From MFD00082-c5 sp963697995 (GTDB lineage: Bacteria > Chlamydiota > Chlamydiia > Chlamydiales > JAJFMB01), in NCBI GenBank assembly GCA_963697995.1, contig OY969110.1, positions 620,001 to 684,000 of the forward strand: a DNA stretch of 64,000 bases. The letters run 5' to 3'. Made by a program: the position numbers and the translations under genes. Of the stretch, positions 33,557 to 43,078 are shown piece by piece. The notes under the pieces were generated by a model. The model ran no database searches and was not told where the DNA came from. It worked only from the letters and a program-made list of their open reading frames with translations. Position 1 is the stretch's first letter, and every line of letters begins with the position of its first letter.

Positions 33557-36500
33557 ATATTATTTTAAGCAACAAAGGGGAAACCCTTTTTCAGCTCCTT
33601 AAAGAAAACCTGTTCTTTAAAGGAAATCACCCCTTTGAAAAAAGGGGGATTGTCGTCGAAGGTCCCCTCGTTAAAGAATGGATCACCGAAAGACTTGCAG
33701 AGGATTTAGGAACGGCCATTGGCATCAACTTTTTCTATCCCGAAACTCTCTTTAACCCTCTCACTATCACAAAAATGGAGCTTTCCTTAACGATTGAGAT
33801 CTCGTTAAAAGAGATCCACTCGATTGAAGAACTCACCCCCCTTCTTGACAATCCCAAAAGGCTTCACAGAACGGCCAATAGCTTGACAAAACTTTTTCTC
33901 TCCTACATCACCTCTGTCGGAGAAGAGGATGCTCTTCTTGAAAGCCCCTGGCAAAAACAGCTCTTTTCAAAAATAAAGCCCTTCTTTAAAAAGCCGCAAA
34001 TCAAGGAGTGCGACACCCTTCACCTATTCTCCATAAGGCACTTACCCAAACTCACCTTCCATTTTTTAGAACAGCTCGATCTGCCAGTTACCCTCTACGT
34101 TTTAACTCCATGTCACACCTTCTGGAGCGATCTGATCACAGAAAAACAGAGGCTAAAACTTTTTCACAAATGGTTTGAAAAAGGGCTCTCTATCGACACT
34201 CTAGAAGAAACTCTTCAAGAAACACACCCCCTCTTGGCAAACTTTGGCTCCCTTGGAAAGACTCTGGCTGCCCTTATCGAAGACTCTCAAGCCACAATCA
34301 CCGAGCACTTCTTAATCACAGAAGCTCAAAGAACCCTTTATGAAGACAAACTCTTCCAAGATGAAATCATCATTAACAAGGAAGCTTTAACACTCCTCGA
34401 AGCCCTTCAGGCAGATCTCCTCTTCCTAGAATCAAAAGAGAATCAAGCCGTTATAGACGACACAAGCTCCCTTGAGGTGCACGAAACCATCTCGATTAAA
34501 CGGGAAGTTGAGACTTTAATCGAAGCGCTCTTCAATGCCTTTGAAAAGGGTTTAACCCCGAAAGATATCCTTGTTTTAGCTCCCAATATCACCCCATACC
34601 TTCCTTACCTTAAACACCTCTTTAAAAAAGAGGGGATCCCCTACCAAATCGTCGAAGAGGAGAGCTTAGAAAAAGATCCTCATGTCCAAGCCCTTTTAGG
34701 ACTTATCGAATTTGCTCATCAACGGTTTGAAAGAGAAGCCCTATTCACCCTTTTAGATCACCCTGCCCTCCAAAAAAGGTGTCAATTCACAGAGGAGGAG
34801 GTCCATACGATAAAGGGGTGGTTTGACAAAGTCGCCATCTTCTGGGGATTTAACGAGGAGCACAAGAATCACATTTTACAAAGAAACCACTGCACCAAAG
34901 GCTCAACGGATGCTTCAGGAACATGGGAAAATGCTTTTGAAAAGCTCATCGAAAAAGGGCTCTTCACCGACGAGCTCAAAATCGATTCCACCTCTTTTGA
35001 TCTCCTCGGACGCTTTATCTCATTTACCAAAACCCTCTACGAAGACTTAAAACCCCTCTCTCACCCCTTAACTGTAGTTGAATGGCAAAACTTGTTAAAA
35101 CACCTCTTCTTAAACTACTTCTACGAAGAGGAAAACCACCCTTTCTTCCTTACCTTAAACAAATTTTCCCTAAACCTCTCTGATAAATTCCCCATAAATA
35201 CTCTCCTTAGTCACTTAAAAAACCTGCTTCAAGAATCAAAAAACACCTCTTTAACTCAAATGGGAGGTGTCCTTTTTGCGTCTTTACTCTCTAAAGGAAT
35301 TGTCCAAAAAAAAATGATTGCCCTCCTCGGGATGAACGAAGGTGTTTTCCCAAGAGTGCACAAAAGAGAGCCGTTTGATCTCAAAGAGAAAAAACTTCTT
35401 CCCACTGTCACTGAAATCGATCGAATGCTTTTTCTTGAAGCGATCACTCTTGCAGAAGAGAAGCTTTATATCAGCTACCCGCTCCAAAACGATGAAACCC
35501 TTCCCTCTTTACTTGTGACCGAGCTCTTAAGCTATATCAAAAAAAGATTTAACAAAGAGATTCTCACCATCGAAAAAGAGAAGCCGTACGATCCGGCCTA
35601 TTTTCAAGAGGGGATGCTCACTCACATAAAAGGGCACTTTGAAGAGGCAGAGGCTTATCTTAAAGCCAATAAAACAACTCCTCACTCGTTTCTAGACTTT
35701 TCCTCACGAACCCCTTCTGAGGAGAAAGAGACCCAAATCACAATACAAGAGTTAAAGCAAATTGGTAAAAACCCCTTAAAACGGTATTTCCAAAAAGGGT
35801 TAAGGATGTATCTTAAAGAGGAAGAGATCGCCCCTTTACCCTCAGATGAACCGTTTGTTACAGACTCTTTTACCCTCTTTAACCTAAAACAAGAAGCCTT
35901 TACAGGATCTTTAGAGGAAGCGCTTTCTCGAGCAAAAGAGGAGAATAAACTCCCCTTTGGCCCCTTTTATAAGGCTACTGAAACTCATATCACAACCCAA
36001 CACCTTAAAAACCTAAAAGCTTTAGAAACTCTTGGTGTCTCAAAAGATGAGTTGATTACCTTTATTTTAAAAGAGGAGACAACAGAGCCTCTCCATCAAG
36101 AAAAAACCCTTTTTTTACCCCCCTTAACCCTTCACTTGCCAAATACGCAGGTGACAATTGTAGGAGAGCTTCAATACGTCACCAATCAAGGTCTGCTTCT
36201 CCCAATCGATCACGACCCAATAGACCTAATCAAAGGATGGGTAGAGGCTTTAATTTATGTAAGAGTGCTTGAAAAATGGGCTCTAAACTATCCGAAAAAG
36301 CTTCTTTGCTTAAAATCTCAAAAGAGAATTGAAATTAGCTCGAGTTCAAAACTCGAAACCTTGATAGAGGAGTACCTTTTAAGTGGTTTAAGACCCTCTC
36401 TTCTCATTCCGGAATTTATCCCCTCTTTTGTAAAATTAGAGGAGGATAAAATTGGGGAGGCCATCGTTTCTAAAATGAACAACACCTTTAACCCTCTTTT

Positions 36501-36621
36501 TAACCCACAGCTTCAATATGGTATCAATCAGCTAACTCTAAAACAAGATAAAGCTTTGTTAAAAGAGCTTCAAACGCGTGCAAAAGAGCTTTATAAAGAG
36601 GTGTTTGATGAAGGAATTTGA
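33553..36621 (+). CDS. recC: Exodeoxyribonuclease V, gamma subunit
   Basis: 1022 residues, about 100 shorter than E. coli RecC. Features include VVEGPLVKEWITERLAEDLG near the N-terminus, a helicase-like but inactivated domain with DILVLAPNITPYLPYLKHLF, and the MIALLGMNEGVFPR block. RecC holds RecB and RecD together, splits the duplex and senses Chi. It starts on the stop of the methyltransferase gene and is followed at once by recB. Confidence 0.93.
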   Translation: MNIILSNKGETLFQLLKENLFFKGNHPFEKRGIVVEGPLVKEWITERLAEDLGTAIGINFFYPETLFNPLTITKMELSLTIEISLKEIHSIEELTPLLDNPKRLHRTANSLTKLFLSYITSVGEEDALLESPWQKQLFSKIKPFFKKPQIKECDTLHLFSIRHLPKLTFHFLEQLDLPVTLYVLTPCHTFWSDLITEKQRLKLFHKWFEKGLSIDTLEETLQETHPLLANFGSLGKTLAALIEDSQATITEHFLITEAQRTLYEDKLFQDEIIINKEALTLLEALQADLLFLESKENQAVIDDTSSLEVHETISIKREVETLIEALFNAFEKGLTPKDILVLAPNITPYLPYLKHLFKKEGIPYQIVEEESLEKDPHVQALLGLIEFAHQRFEREALFTLLDHPALQKRCQFTEEEVHTIKGWFDKVAIFWGFNEEHKNHILQRNHCTKGSTDASGTWENAFEKLIEKGLFTDELKIDSTSFDLLGRFISFTKTLYEDLKPLSHPLTVVEWQNLLKHLFLNYFYEEENHPFFLTLNKFSLNLSDKFPINTLLSHLKNLLQESKNTSLTQMGGVLFASLLSKGIVQKKMIALLGMNEGVFPRVHKREPFDLKEKKLLPTVTEIDRMLFLEAITLAEEKLYISYPLQNDETLPSLLVTELLSYIKKRFNKEILTIEKEKPYDPAYFQEGMLTHIKGHFEEAEAYLKANKTTPHSFLDFSSRTPSEEKETQITIQELKQIGKNPLKRYFQKGLRMYLKEEEIAPLPSDEPFVTDSFTLFNLKQEAFTGSLEEALSRAKEENKLPFGPFYKATETHITTQHLKNLKALETLGVSKDELITFILKEETTEPLHQEKTLFLPPLTLHLPNTQVTIVGELQYVTNQGLLLPIDHDPIDLIKGWVEALIYVRVLEKWALNYPKKLLCLKSQKRIEISSSSKLETLIEEYLLSGLRPSLLIPEFIPSFVKLEEDKIGEAIVSKMNNTFNPLFNPQLQYGINQLTLKQDKALLKELQTRAKELYKEVFDEGI

Positions 36622-39600
36622 TGTTTTAAATCCAAATCAGCCTATTTTTCAAAACACATTAATCGAAGCCTCAGCGGGGACTGGAAAAACATTTTCGATT
36701 GAGAACATCGTCTTGAGGATGCTGACAGAGGCCCACCCTAAATTAAATCGTCCTTTAAGGATTGAAGAGATTTTGGTTGTGACTTTCACAAAGGCTGCAA
36801 CAAAAGATCTTCTTGGCAGGATCCGCTCAAATCTTGAAAAAGGGCTCGCAAAAAATTTAAACCCGATCGACAAAAAAAGAATTGAACTCGCCCTTTTCTG
36901 CTTTGATGAGGCCAAAGTTTTCACAATCCACAAATTTGCTGCCAAAGAGCTTACCGATGCGGGCTTTATCGAAATGGAGAATGAGGAAAACACCGTTTCA
37001 AACGAATCGATTCTTCAAGTGATTAGAGATTTTTTTCGCACCGAAACCAACCGGTTTCACGAGGCTGAATTTGAGGCTCTTTTACGAGAATACCCTTACG
37101 AAAAACTTGAAAAAGAGCTTCTATTGAGAGTCCTTAACGGCAAAAGAATGGTGTCATTGGGCAGTTTTCAAGACAGAGAAGCTTTATTTAAGAAGATCTC
37201 TTTCGATAAGGAACATTTTATCGATGAATTGAAAAAAATAGCCCCCTCTTTTCAAGGGGTTTGCAACAGACAGGGGGAAGTGAAATCTCTTAAAGAGATC
37301 GAAAAGTTTGTCGAGGCCTTTGATTCAGAAGAGGGATTTATTTTCTGCCTAAAAGATCAACTCAAATGGTTATCTTTATTTACCGAAGAGAAGCGGAACA
37401 AAAATAAACCAATAACTCAGGTGATCAATGAGTTATACTCTTTAAAAGAGTCGCTTACGCCCTTAATCTCCCCTCTCACCATTTTTGCAAACGTTTCAAA
37501 TGGAATACTCGATCTTTTGGAAAAAAAATTGGAGAAAGAGGAGGCTTTAAGGTTCGACGATCTTTTAAAAAAGATGTTAGAGAAGTGTCAACTGCGCTCC
37601 TTTAGAGAAAAAATTCGGGAAAAGTATCTAGTCGCCATAGTCGATGAGTTTCAAGACACCGACTCTACCCAGTGGCAGATCTTTAAAACTCTTTTTCTCG
37701 ATTCGAAAAACCATACACTCGTTCTGGTGGGAGACCCGAAACAAGCAATTTACGCCTTTAGAGGGGCAGATGTTTACACCTACCTCGAAGCATCTAAAAT
37801 GATCGAAAATCATGCGCATCTCATGACAAATTTTCGCTCCGAAACGGGATTAATTGATGCTCTTAACCTATTGTTTCTTCAAAAAAACCTGATCGATCTA
37901 CCGAAATGGGAAGAAAAAATACCTTATACACCTGTCAAAGCCTCATCGACCATAAAAGGGTTTAACTTTCAAGATGGGCTTAAGAGTGTTCAAATCATGA
38001 TGCCCGAAGAGGATGATCTCACTTTAGAGGAGGCAGAATCGACCTATTTTTTTCCCTATATTGCCAACCAACTGATCTCCTTAAACAAGCAGGGAATCCC
38101 CTTTGAGAAATGCGCCCTTTTAGTGGCAGACAAATACCAGGGGGAGAGGTGTAAAGCTTTTCTTAAGAAAGCCAATATCAAATCTCAAGTGAAAAGAGAG
38201 AAACCCCTTGCAGAAACTGAAGGGTATAAAGCGGTAACCCTTCTTTTAAAAGCGATCGATGAGATCCGGGATGAAAGCTTGCTTAAACAAGTTTTGGGAG
38301 GCCCTTTTTTTCGCCTAAGCGACTTGAAGATACAAGATATTCCGGCAGAGGCCTTAAGCCAACTTTATCACTTGCGAAACACGCTCTTGGAAGAGGGCGT
38401 TTTCCCTTTCTTCGATACCCTTTTAGATAAAACAAGAATAGCCTTCTTAAGCGAGGAGGGGGGAGATAATTTTTTAGAAGAGATCGAGCTATTAGAACAA
38501 TTTTTAACAAAATACTCTCTTGAACAAAATGGGTGGCCTAAAACTCTTTTAAGAGGCTTACAAGAGCTTGCCCTTCAAAATGCTGAACAAGAAAGACTCC
38601 CCTCAAAAGATTCAGTCAAAATCTCAACCATTCATTCAAGTAAAGGGCTTGAGTACGACATCGTTTTTTCTTTAGGTACGATCAAAAAAATGAAAGTGAA
38701 CGAGGAGTTTGTTCCCAAAAAAAACTCACCCCTTTTAACGCCCTCTTTTGACAAAGAATCGCTTGAACTGTTTGTGAGGGAGTTTCGAGCAGAACAGCTA
38801 AGACTTCTTTACGTCGCCTGGACGCGTGCAAAATTTAGGCTCTATATTCCTTACCTTAAGACAAAAAACGTAAAAGACCCCTCGAGTATGGACCTCTTTT
38901 GCGAGGCAGAAGATATCCTAAGCTTAAATAACCCCAACATAGAGATCAGGAGATTAACAAAAGAGCCAATTGCTCACTACACTGAAAAAACAAATAACTT
39001 CTCTCTTTTAAAGCCAAAAGAGAAACCTTTTATCCTACAGAGTAAACCTGTCGTCTCATTCACTTCTCTCACTAAACAAAATGAATTTATAAAGGAAATC
39101 AATCCGCCAAAAAAGTTTGATGCAGCCAAAAAAACGCGCCACACCCTTCCCGCAGGAATCGAAACGGGACTTTTGCTTCACCACATACTAGAGACTTTTC
39201 CTTTAACAACAGAGATTTCTCACTTAAAAAACCATATCGCATCTAAAATTAACAACACGGTCTTCGCCTCATGGAGCGAGGTGATCGAAGAGATTTGCAT
39301 CCCTCTTTGGGTAAAGCCCTTTATCGGGGGTTGCGTTTTGGGCGAACTTAAACACTGTTTTCGAGAAATCCCCTTCTTAAACTATGGAGAGAAAGAAATG
39401 ACAAAAGGGGTTATCGACCTCATGTTTCCATTTGAAGGAAAACTCTACCTAGTTGACTGGAAAAGCAATTGGCTAGGAGAGGATGAGCTCTCTTATAGAG
39501 AACCCCATCTTGAAAAAGCGATAACTCCTTACCTTTTGCAAAAACAGCTCTACGAAAAGGGCATCGCTCCCTACCTAGCTCTTTTCCCCTCCTACAGATT

Positions 39601-39652
39601 TGAAGGCACCTTTATCCATTTTCTAAGGGGAGGAAAAACAAAATGTCTCTAA
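36608..39652 (+). CDS. recB: Exodeoxyribonuclease V, beta subunit (helicase-nuclease)
   Basis: Start at 36608, seven bases after AAAGAGG, gives 1014 residues. A start ten codons earlier is less likely. UvrD-type helicase motifs: EASAGTGKTFS (Walker A at 22-28), VAIVDEFQDTDSTQW, LVGDPKQAIYAFRGAD, STIHSSKGLEYDIVF, YVAWTRAK. The C-terminal nuclease motif GVIDLMFPFEGKLYLVDWKS retains the Asp and Asp-x-Lys residues, so the nuclease should be active. It is the 3'-5' motor of RecBCD in double-strand break repair. Confidence 0.96.
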   Translation: MKEFDVLNPNQPIFQNTLIEASAGTGKTFSIENIVLRMLTEAHPKLNRPLRIEEILVVTFTKAATKDLLGRIRSNLEKGLAKNLNPIDKKRIELALFCFDEAKVFTIHKFAAKELTDAGFIEMENEENTVSNESILQVIRDFFRTETNRFHEAEFEALLREYPYEKLEKELLLRVLNGKRMVSLGSFQDREALFKKISFDKEHFIDELKKIAPSFQGVCNRQGEVKSLKEIEKFVEAFDSEEGFIFCLKDQLKWLSLFTEEKRNKNKPITQVINELYSLKESLTPLISPLTIFANVSNGILDLLEKKLEKEEALRFDDLLKKMLEKCQLRSFREKIREKYLVAIVDEFQDTDSTQWQIFKTLFLDSKNHTLVLVGDPKQAIYAFRGADVYTYLEASKMIENHAHLMTNFRSETGLIDALNLLFLQKNLIDLPKWEEKIPYTPVKASSTIKGFNFQDGLKSVQIMMPEEDDLTLEEAESTYFFPYIANQLISLNKQGIPFEKCALLVADKYQGERCKAFLKKANIKSQVKREKPLAETEGYKAVTLLLKAIDEIRDESLLKQVLGGPFFRLSDLKIQDIPAEALSQLYHLRNTLLEEGVFPFFDTLLDKTRIAFLSEEGGDNFLEEIELLEQFLTKYSLEQNGWPKTLLRGLQELALQNAEQERLPSKDSVKISTIHSSKGLEYDIVFSLGTIKKMKVNEEFVPKKNSPLLTPSFDKESLELFVREFRAEQLRLLYVAWTRAKFRLYIPYLKTKNVKDPSSMDLFCEAEDILSLNNPNIEIRRLTKEPIAHYTEKTNNFSLLKPKEKPFILQSKPVVSFTSLTKQNEFIKEINPPKKFDAAKKTRHTLPAGIETGLLLHHILETFPLTTEISHLKNHIASKINNTVFASWSEVIEEICIPLWVKPFIGGCVLGELKHCFREIPFLNYGEKEMTKGVIDLMFPFEGKLYLVDWKSNWLGEDELSYREPHLEKAITPYLLQKQLYEKGIAPYLALFPSYRFEGTFIHFLRGGKTKCL

Positions 39653-41088
39653 CCTTAAAACTTCTCAAAGAGAACATTTTCTCCCCTATCGATTATTTTG
39701 GAGCTCTTCACGCTATAAAGGAAGAGAATGAGTCTGAAAGGGCATTAATTGCGACCCTTCTTTTAAGTACAAGATTGGGAAACCTCTCTCTTATTGCTGA
39801 AGAGAAAGAGCTAAAAGAATTTTTTAAAACATACGAAATCCCTCTCACAGATGTGCAAGAACAAGAACTTATAGCTTTAATTGTTCAAGGAGTAAGCACG
39901 GTAAATCACCCCCACATCGTTAAAATGGGGACGAAATTGACTCTTAAAAGGTACCAGGAGAAAGAAAATAAGATCTTTGAAACTTTGAAACAACTAGAAA
40001 AACCTAAAACAACCTACGAAATCGATGACTCTCTTTTAAACGGATTGCTTCCAGAACAGTCTTACGCGATTAAACAAGGAGCAAAAGAGGCTTTTACGAT
40101 CATTGTGGGAGGCCCTGGAACTGGTAAAACATTTACAGCAGGAGTTTTAGTCAAAGCGCTTTCAGATAAAAACTTAAAAATGGCACTTGCAGCACCTACC
40201 GGAAAAGCTGCTATCAACTTAAAGAAGAGTTTTAGGTCTGAAATTGAGGCGACAACGCTTCATTCCCTTTTAAACTATAAGGGGAGAGAAACAAAAATTT
40301 TGCCATACGATCTTTTAATTGTGGATGAGGGCTCGATGATTGATCTTTCTTTAATGGAGGCGCTTATTTCCTCTTTAAAACCTCAATCGCGCCTAATTCT
40401 TTTGGGTGACCCTCACCAGCTCCCTCCTGTGGAAGTGGGGCAGATTTTCCCTAAAATCGTAGCGTCTTTTCCCGAATTTGTAGTGAGACTAAAACAAGTG
40501 ATGAGAACAGAAAACCAGGAGATTCTTCATCTAGCGCACCTTGTAAAAGAGGGGCAACCGGTAGAGAGCTTTTTAAGGGAAAAAAGGGAAACGATTCAAT
40601 TTAAACAAACGATTGATTTTGATACATGCTTAAAGAAATGCCTTCCATGGTTAGAGGTCGCGACAAAGGAGGAGGCTCTCTTACAACTTAAAAAAAGCTC
40701 TCTCTTGTCACCACTTAAAAAAGGCCCTTTTGGCTTTGAAAAACTCAACAGCGCACTTTTTGCAGCACTCAAACAGATGAGAAAAGATCTACCAATCCCG
40801 ATTATGATCACAAAAAACGACAAAAGACGCTCCCTTTTTAATGGCCAAATGGGGGTTCTTTTTCAAAAGGGGTGGGCGGTATTTGAAAATGAAACGATTG
40901 AGGCGATTCACTTACCCCCGTACGAAGTGGCTTTTTGTCTTTCGGTTCACAAATCGCAAGGAAGTGAGTTTGATGAAGTCACGCTTCTTTTGCCGGAGGG
41001 TTCTGACGTCTTTGGGAAAGAACTTCTCTATACAGGAATCACAAGGGCTAAAAAACACTTAACACTAATGGGTGACTTAAAGTCATGA
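39643..41088 (+). CDS. recD: Exodeoxyribonuclease V, alpha subunit (helicase)
   Basis: 481 residues, shorter than the 608 of E. coli RecD. Walker A GGPGTGKT is at 156-163, followed by APTGKAAINLKKS, LLIVDEGSMIDLSLM, LLGDPHQLPPVEVG and the end motif SVHKSQGSEFDEV with YTGITRAKKHL. It is the 5'-3' motor of RecBCD. It overlaps recB by ten bases, completing a compact recC-recB-recD operon. Confidence 0.95.
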   Translation: MSLTLKLLKENIFSPIDYFGALHAIKEENESERALIATLLLSTRLGNLSLIAEEKELKEFFKTYEIPLTDVQEQELIALIVQGVSTVNHPHIVKMGTKLTLKRYQEKENKIFETLKQLEKPKTTYEIDDSLLNGLLPEQSYAIKQGAKEAFTIIVGGPGTGKTFTAGVLVKALSDKNLKMALAAPTGKAAINLKKSFRSEIEATTLHSLLNYKGRETKILPYDLLIVDEGSMIDLSLMEALISSLKPQSRLILLGDPHQLPPVEVGQIFPKIVASFPEFVVRLKQVMRTENQEILHLAHLVKEGQPVESFLREKRETIQFKQTIDFDTCLKKCLPWLEVATKEEALLQLKKSSLLSPLKKGPFGFEKLNSALFAALKQMRKDLPIPIMITKNDKRRSLFNGQMGVLFQKGWAVFENETIEAIHLPPYEVAFCLSVHKSQGSEFDEVTLLLPEGSDVFGKELLYTGITRAKKHLTLMGDLKS

Positions 41089-41250
41089 GACTTAAAAAAA
41101 AAAGCAGTCCTAAGGAGTGCTTGAAAGGCAAATCTAAACGACCAGTTGAAAAGGGGAAAATAATCCCTCATTAATAGAATATATGTCCGATCTTCCAAAA
41201 AGACGAACTCATTGTTCTTTATGAGTATTTTTTTGCTTATCTGAGTTTGA

Positions 41251-41287
41251 TGAGGAGTAAAACGCATTTTTTGTCAAAAGGGCCGAC
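41251..41287. mobile_element. Scar of the miniature inverted-repeat element
   Basis: Thirty-two bases (TGAGGAGTAAAACGCATTTT and on to the AAAAGGG) match 3689-3720 inside the full element, then the sequence jumps to GCCGAC, the element's outer end. The last 30 internal bases and all of the left part are missing. It is an internally deleted relative between recD and the barrel protein genes. Confidence 0.75.
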
Positions 41288-41404
41288 TGAATTAAGATGA
41301 CTAGCTTTTTGAGTAGAACTCAAAGTCACCCCCCTCGATTTAAAATTAGGTATAAATTCATTGAACTGCTATCATGCCCATTGAAAAGATCGTGGAGTTC
41401 CTTC

Positions 41405-42232
41405 ATGTCCTTTATAAAACAGTGTTTTTTTCTCTTCGTCCCATTTGAGACGCTTCTTGCAAGCGCCTCACTTTCATTAGGATATTCCTCAGACAGTATC
41501 GATTGGGGTAAGTGTGAATCGGGACAACACTGGGACAGTCAGCGACTCTTCAATGCAGAACTTAAAGCCTCTTACTGTTTAAAAAAAATGATTCTTCAAG
41601 CGCGCGGAAATGTTGGAACTCTTTTAGCGGGTCATTTTTATTCTCGTGGCCCTTTAGATGAGTACGACTCGCTATCGCTTTATGGACTGGCCCCGCAAAA
41701 AAGGGGCGTTCCCCATGGAATGACTGGAAGAGTTGAGGGGTCTGCCGGGTATCTTTTCTGTAAAAATGGGTTTACGGCGATACCTCTTTGGGGATGGTCT
41801 TACTACCACCAAAACTTATTTACCAAAACACTTTGCTCAACAACCAAAGCGGTTATCCGGGGAGAATCGTACGATATTCGAGCCGAAACGAAGCAAACCC
41901 TTCAGACCAATTGGACGGGGCCCTTTGTAGGTGGCGATCTTCTTTGGGGATGTGACTCCCGATTAGCCCTTTTTGGAAGCTTGAAATTCCACTTTGACAA
42001 ATTCCGAGCTGTTGCAAAAAAAGAGCAATCAGTCTCGACTATTGAGAGTGAAAACACCTCAACTCATCTTAAAAAAAACACTTTAAGCTACACTTTAGAA
42101 GGAGGAATAAATGGCCGCATAACCGATTGTCTTTCACTGATTTTTTCGATCGATCACACACACCTGTTTCAAAACGACCTCTTAAATTACCACTCAACTA
42201 ACTTCAAATTGGGCTTGACCAAGACATTTTAA
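41405..42232 (+). CDS. Outer-membrane beta-barrel protein
   Basis: From ATG 41405 (after TGGAG at 41393) the 275-residue protein has a signal peptide (SFIKQCFFLFVPFETLLASA) and then alternating hydrophobic/polar beta strands ending in Leu-Gly-Leu-Thr-Lys-Thr-Phe, a C-terminal Phe as in porin-like barrels. The frame is open 36 codons further upstream but without a signal there. A GYSSDSIDW opening is echoed by GYRKDALNW in the next gene. It belongs to the MOMP-like exported barrel proteins of chlamydia-like bacteria by style. No specific family could be confirmed. Confidence 0.72.
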   Translation: MSFIKQCFFLFVPFETLLASASLSLGYSSDSIDWGKCESGQHWDSQRLFNAELKASYCLKKMILQARGNVGTLLAGHFYSRGPLDEYDSLSLYGLAPQKRGVPHGMTGRVEGSAGYLFCKNGFTAIPLWGWSYYHQNLFTKTLCSTTKAVIRGESYDIRAETKQTLQTNWTGPFVGGDLLWGCDSRLALFGSLKFHFDKFRAVAKKEQSVSTIESENTSTHLKKNTLSYTLEGGINGRITDCLSLIFSIDHTHLFQNDLLNYHSTNFKLGLTKTF

Positions 42233-43078
42233 ATGATTAGATTTACTTTTTTTCTCCTCAACATAACCACTTTATTTTCTTTTGAAAATTCACTGCTTTT
42301 CTCATGCGGCTACCGAAAAGATGCCTTAAATTGGGAATTTAAAGACTTATCCTTAAACCTTTACGAGTCTATTTTGACACAAGAAAGAACCTACCACTTA
42401 GAGTGGAACGATTTAAAGCAGATCACCTTTGGGGGTGTAGCGCACTATACCACAAGCCAAGATGTTCTTCTTAAATTTCAGGGATTTATTGCGAGTGTGG
42501 CTCAAGGAAAATTTAAAGAATCGGGTCTTTTTGCCGGTTATTTTCCCAATGGATCGGTGAGAGCTCATGGGATCACCTCATCATTTGCCTTTAGCTTAGG
42601 AACGACCCTTTTCTTTTGCGACGACGACTTTCAATTAGCTCCCCTTCTTGGATTTGCGACAAACGGCTTTAATTTTCATGGCAACGGGGTGAAAAGTCAT
42701 GGAAGGTTTATTGGTCCGACACTTGGTTTTGAGGCTCTTTATAACTTAAATGCAGACTTTAGAGTTTACGGCTCATTTGACTACTGTTTTGCGACCCTTT
42801 TCTCTAAAAGTCACAAAGAGTGGCACCAAAATAGGGCGGCATTCAATCAAAACGCCTTTGGAAAAGGGCTTCTTCTAGCGGTAGGTTTTGACAAATGTTT
42901 TTGGCAGATGTGGAACGGGGGCTTTAAGTTCACCTGGAATGAGTGGCGCTCGTTTAGAGACGGAGAGCTTTTTTCAGATATTCAAACAAAGAGTGAGGTT
43001 TTTATCAAAGACACTTTGATGGGGCCCCTTAAATGGGATTCGTTCTCGTTAGAGATGACGATCAACAGGGCATTCTAA
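42233..43078 (+). CDS. Outer-membrane beta-barrel protein, paralogue
   Basis: 281 residues beginning in the base after the previous stop, so the two genes are co-transcribed. It has a signal peptide (TFFLLNITTLFSF), the GYRKDALNW opening, an RAHGITSSFAFSLG block matching the HGMTGRVEGSAG block of the neighbour, and a terminal Ala-Phe after strand-like repeats. It is probably a tandem duplicate that has diverged strongly. The role (porin or surface protein) is inferred from the barrel pattern. Confidence 0.72.
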   Translation: MIRFTFFLLNITTLFSFENSLLFSCGYRKDALNWEFKDLSLNLYESILTQERTYHLEWNDLKQITFGGVAHYTTSQDVLLKFQGFIASVAQGKFKESGLFAGYFPNGSVRAHGITSSFAFSLGTTLFFCDDDFQLAPLLGFATNGFNFHGNGVKSHGRFIGPTLGFEALYNLNADFRVYGSFDYCFATLFSKSHKEWHQNRAAFNQNAFGKGLLLAVGFDKCFWQMWNGGFKFTWNEWRSFRDGELFSDIQTKSEVFIKDTLMGPLKWDSFSLEMTINRAF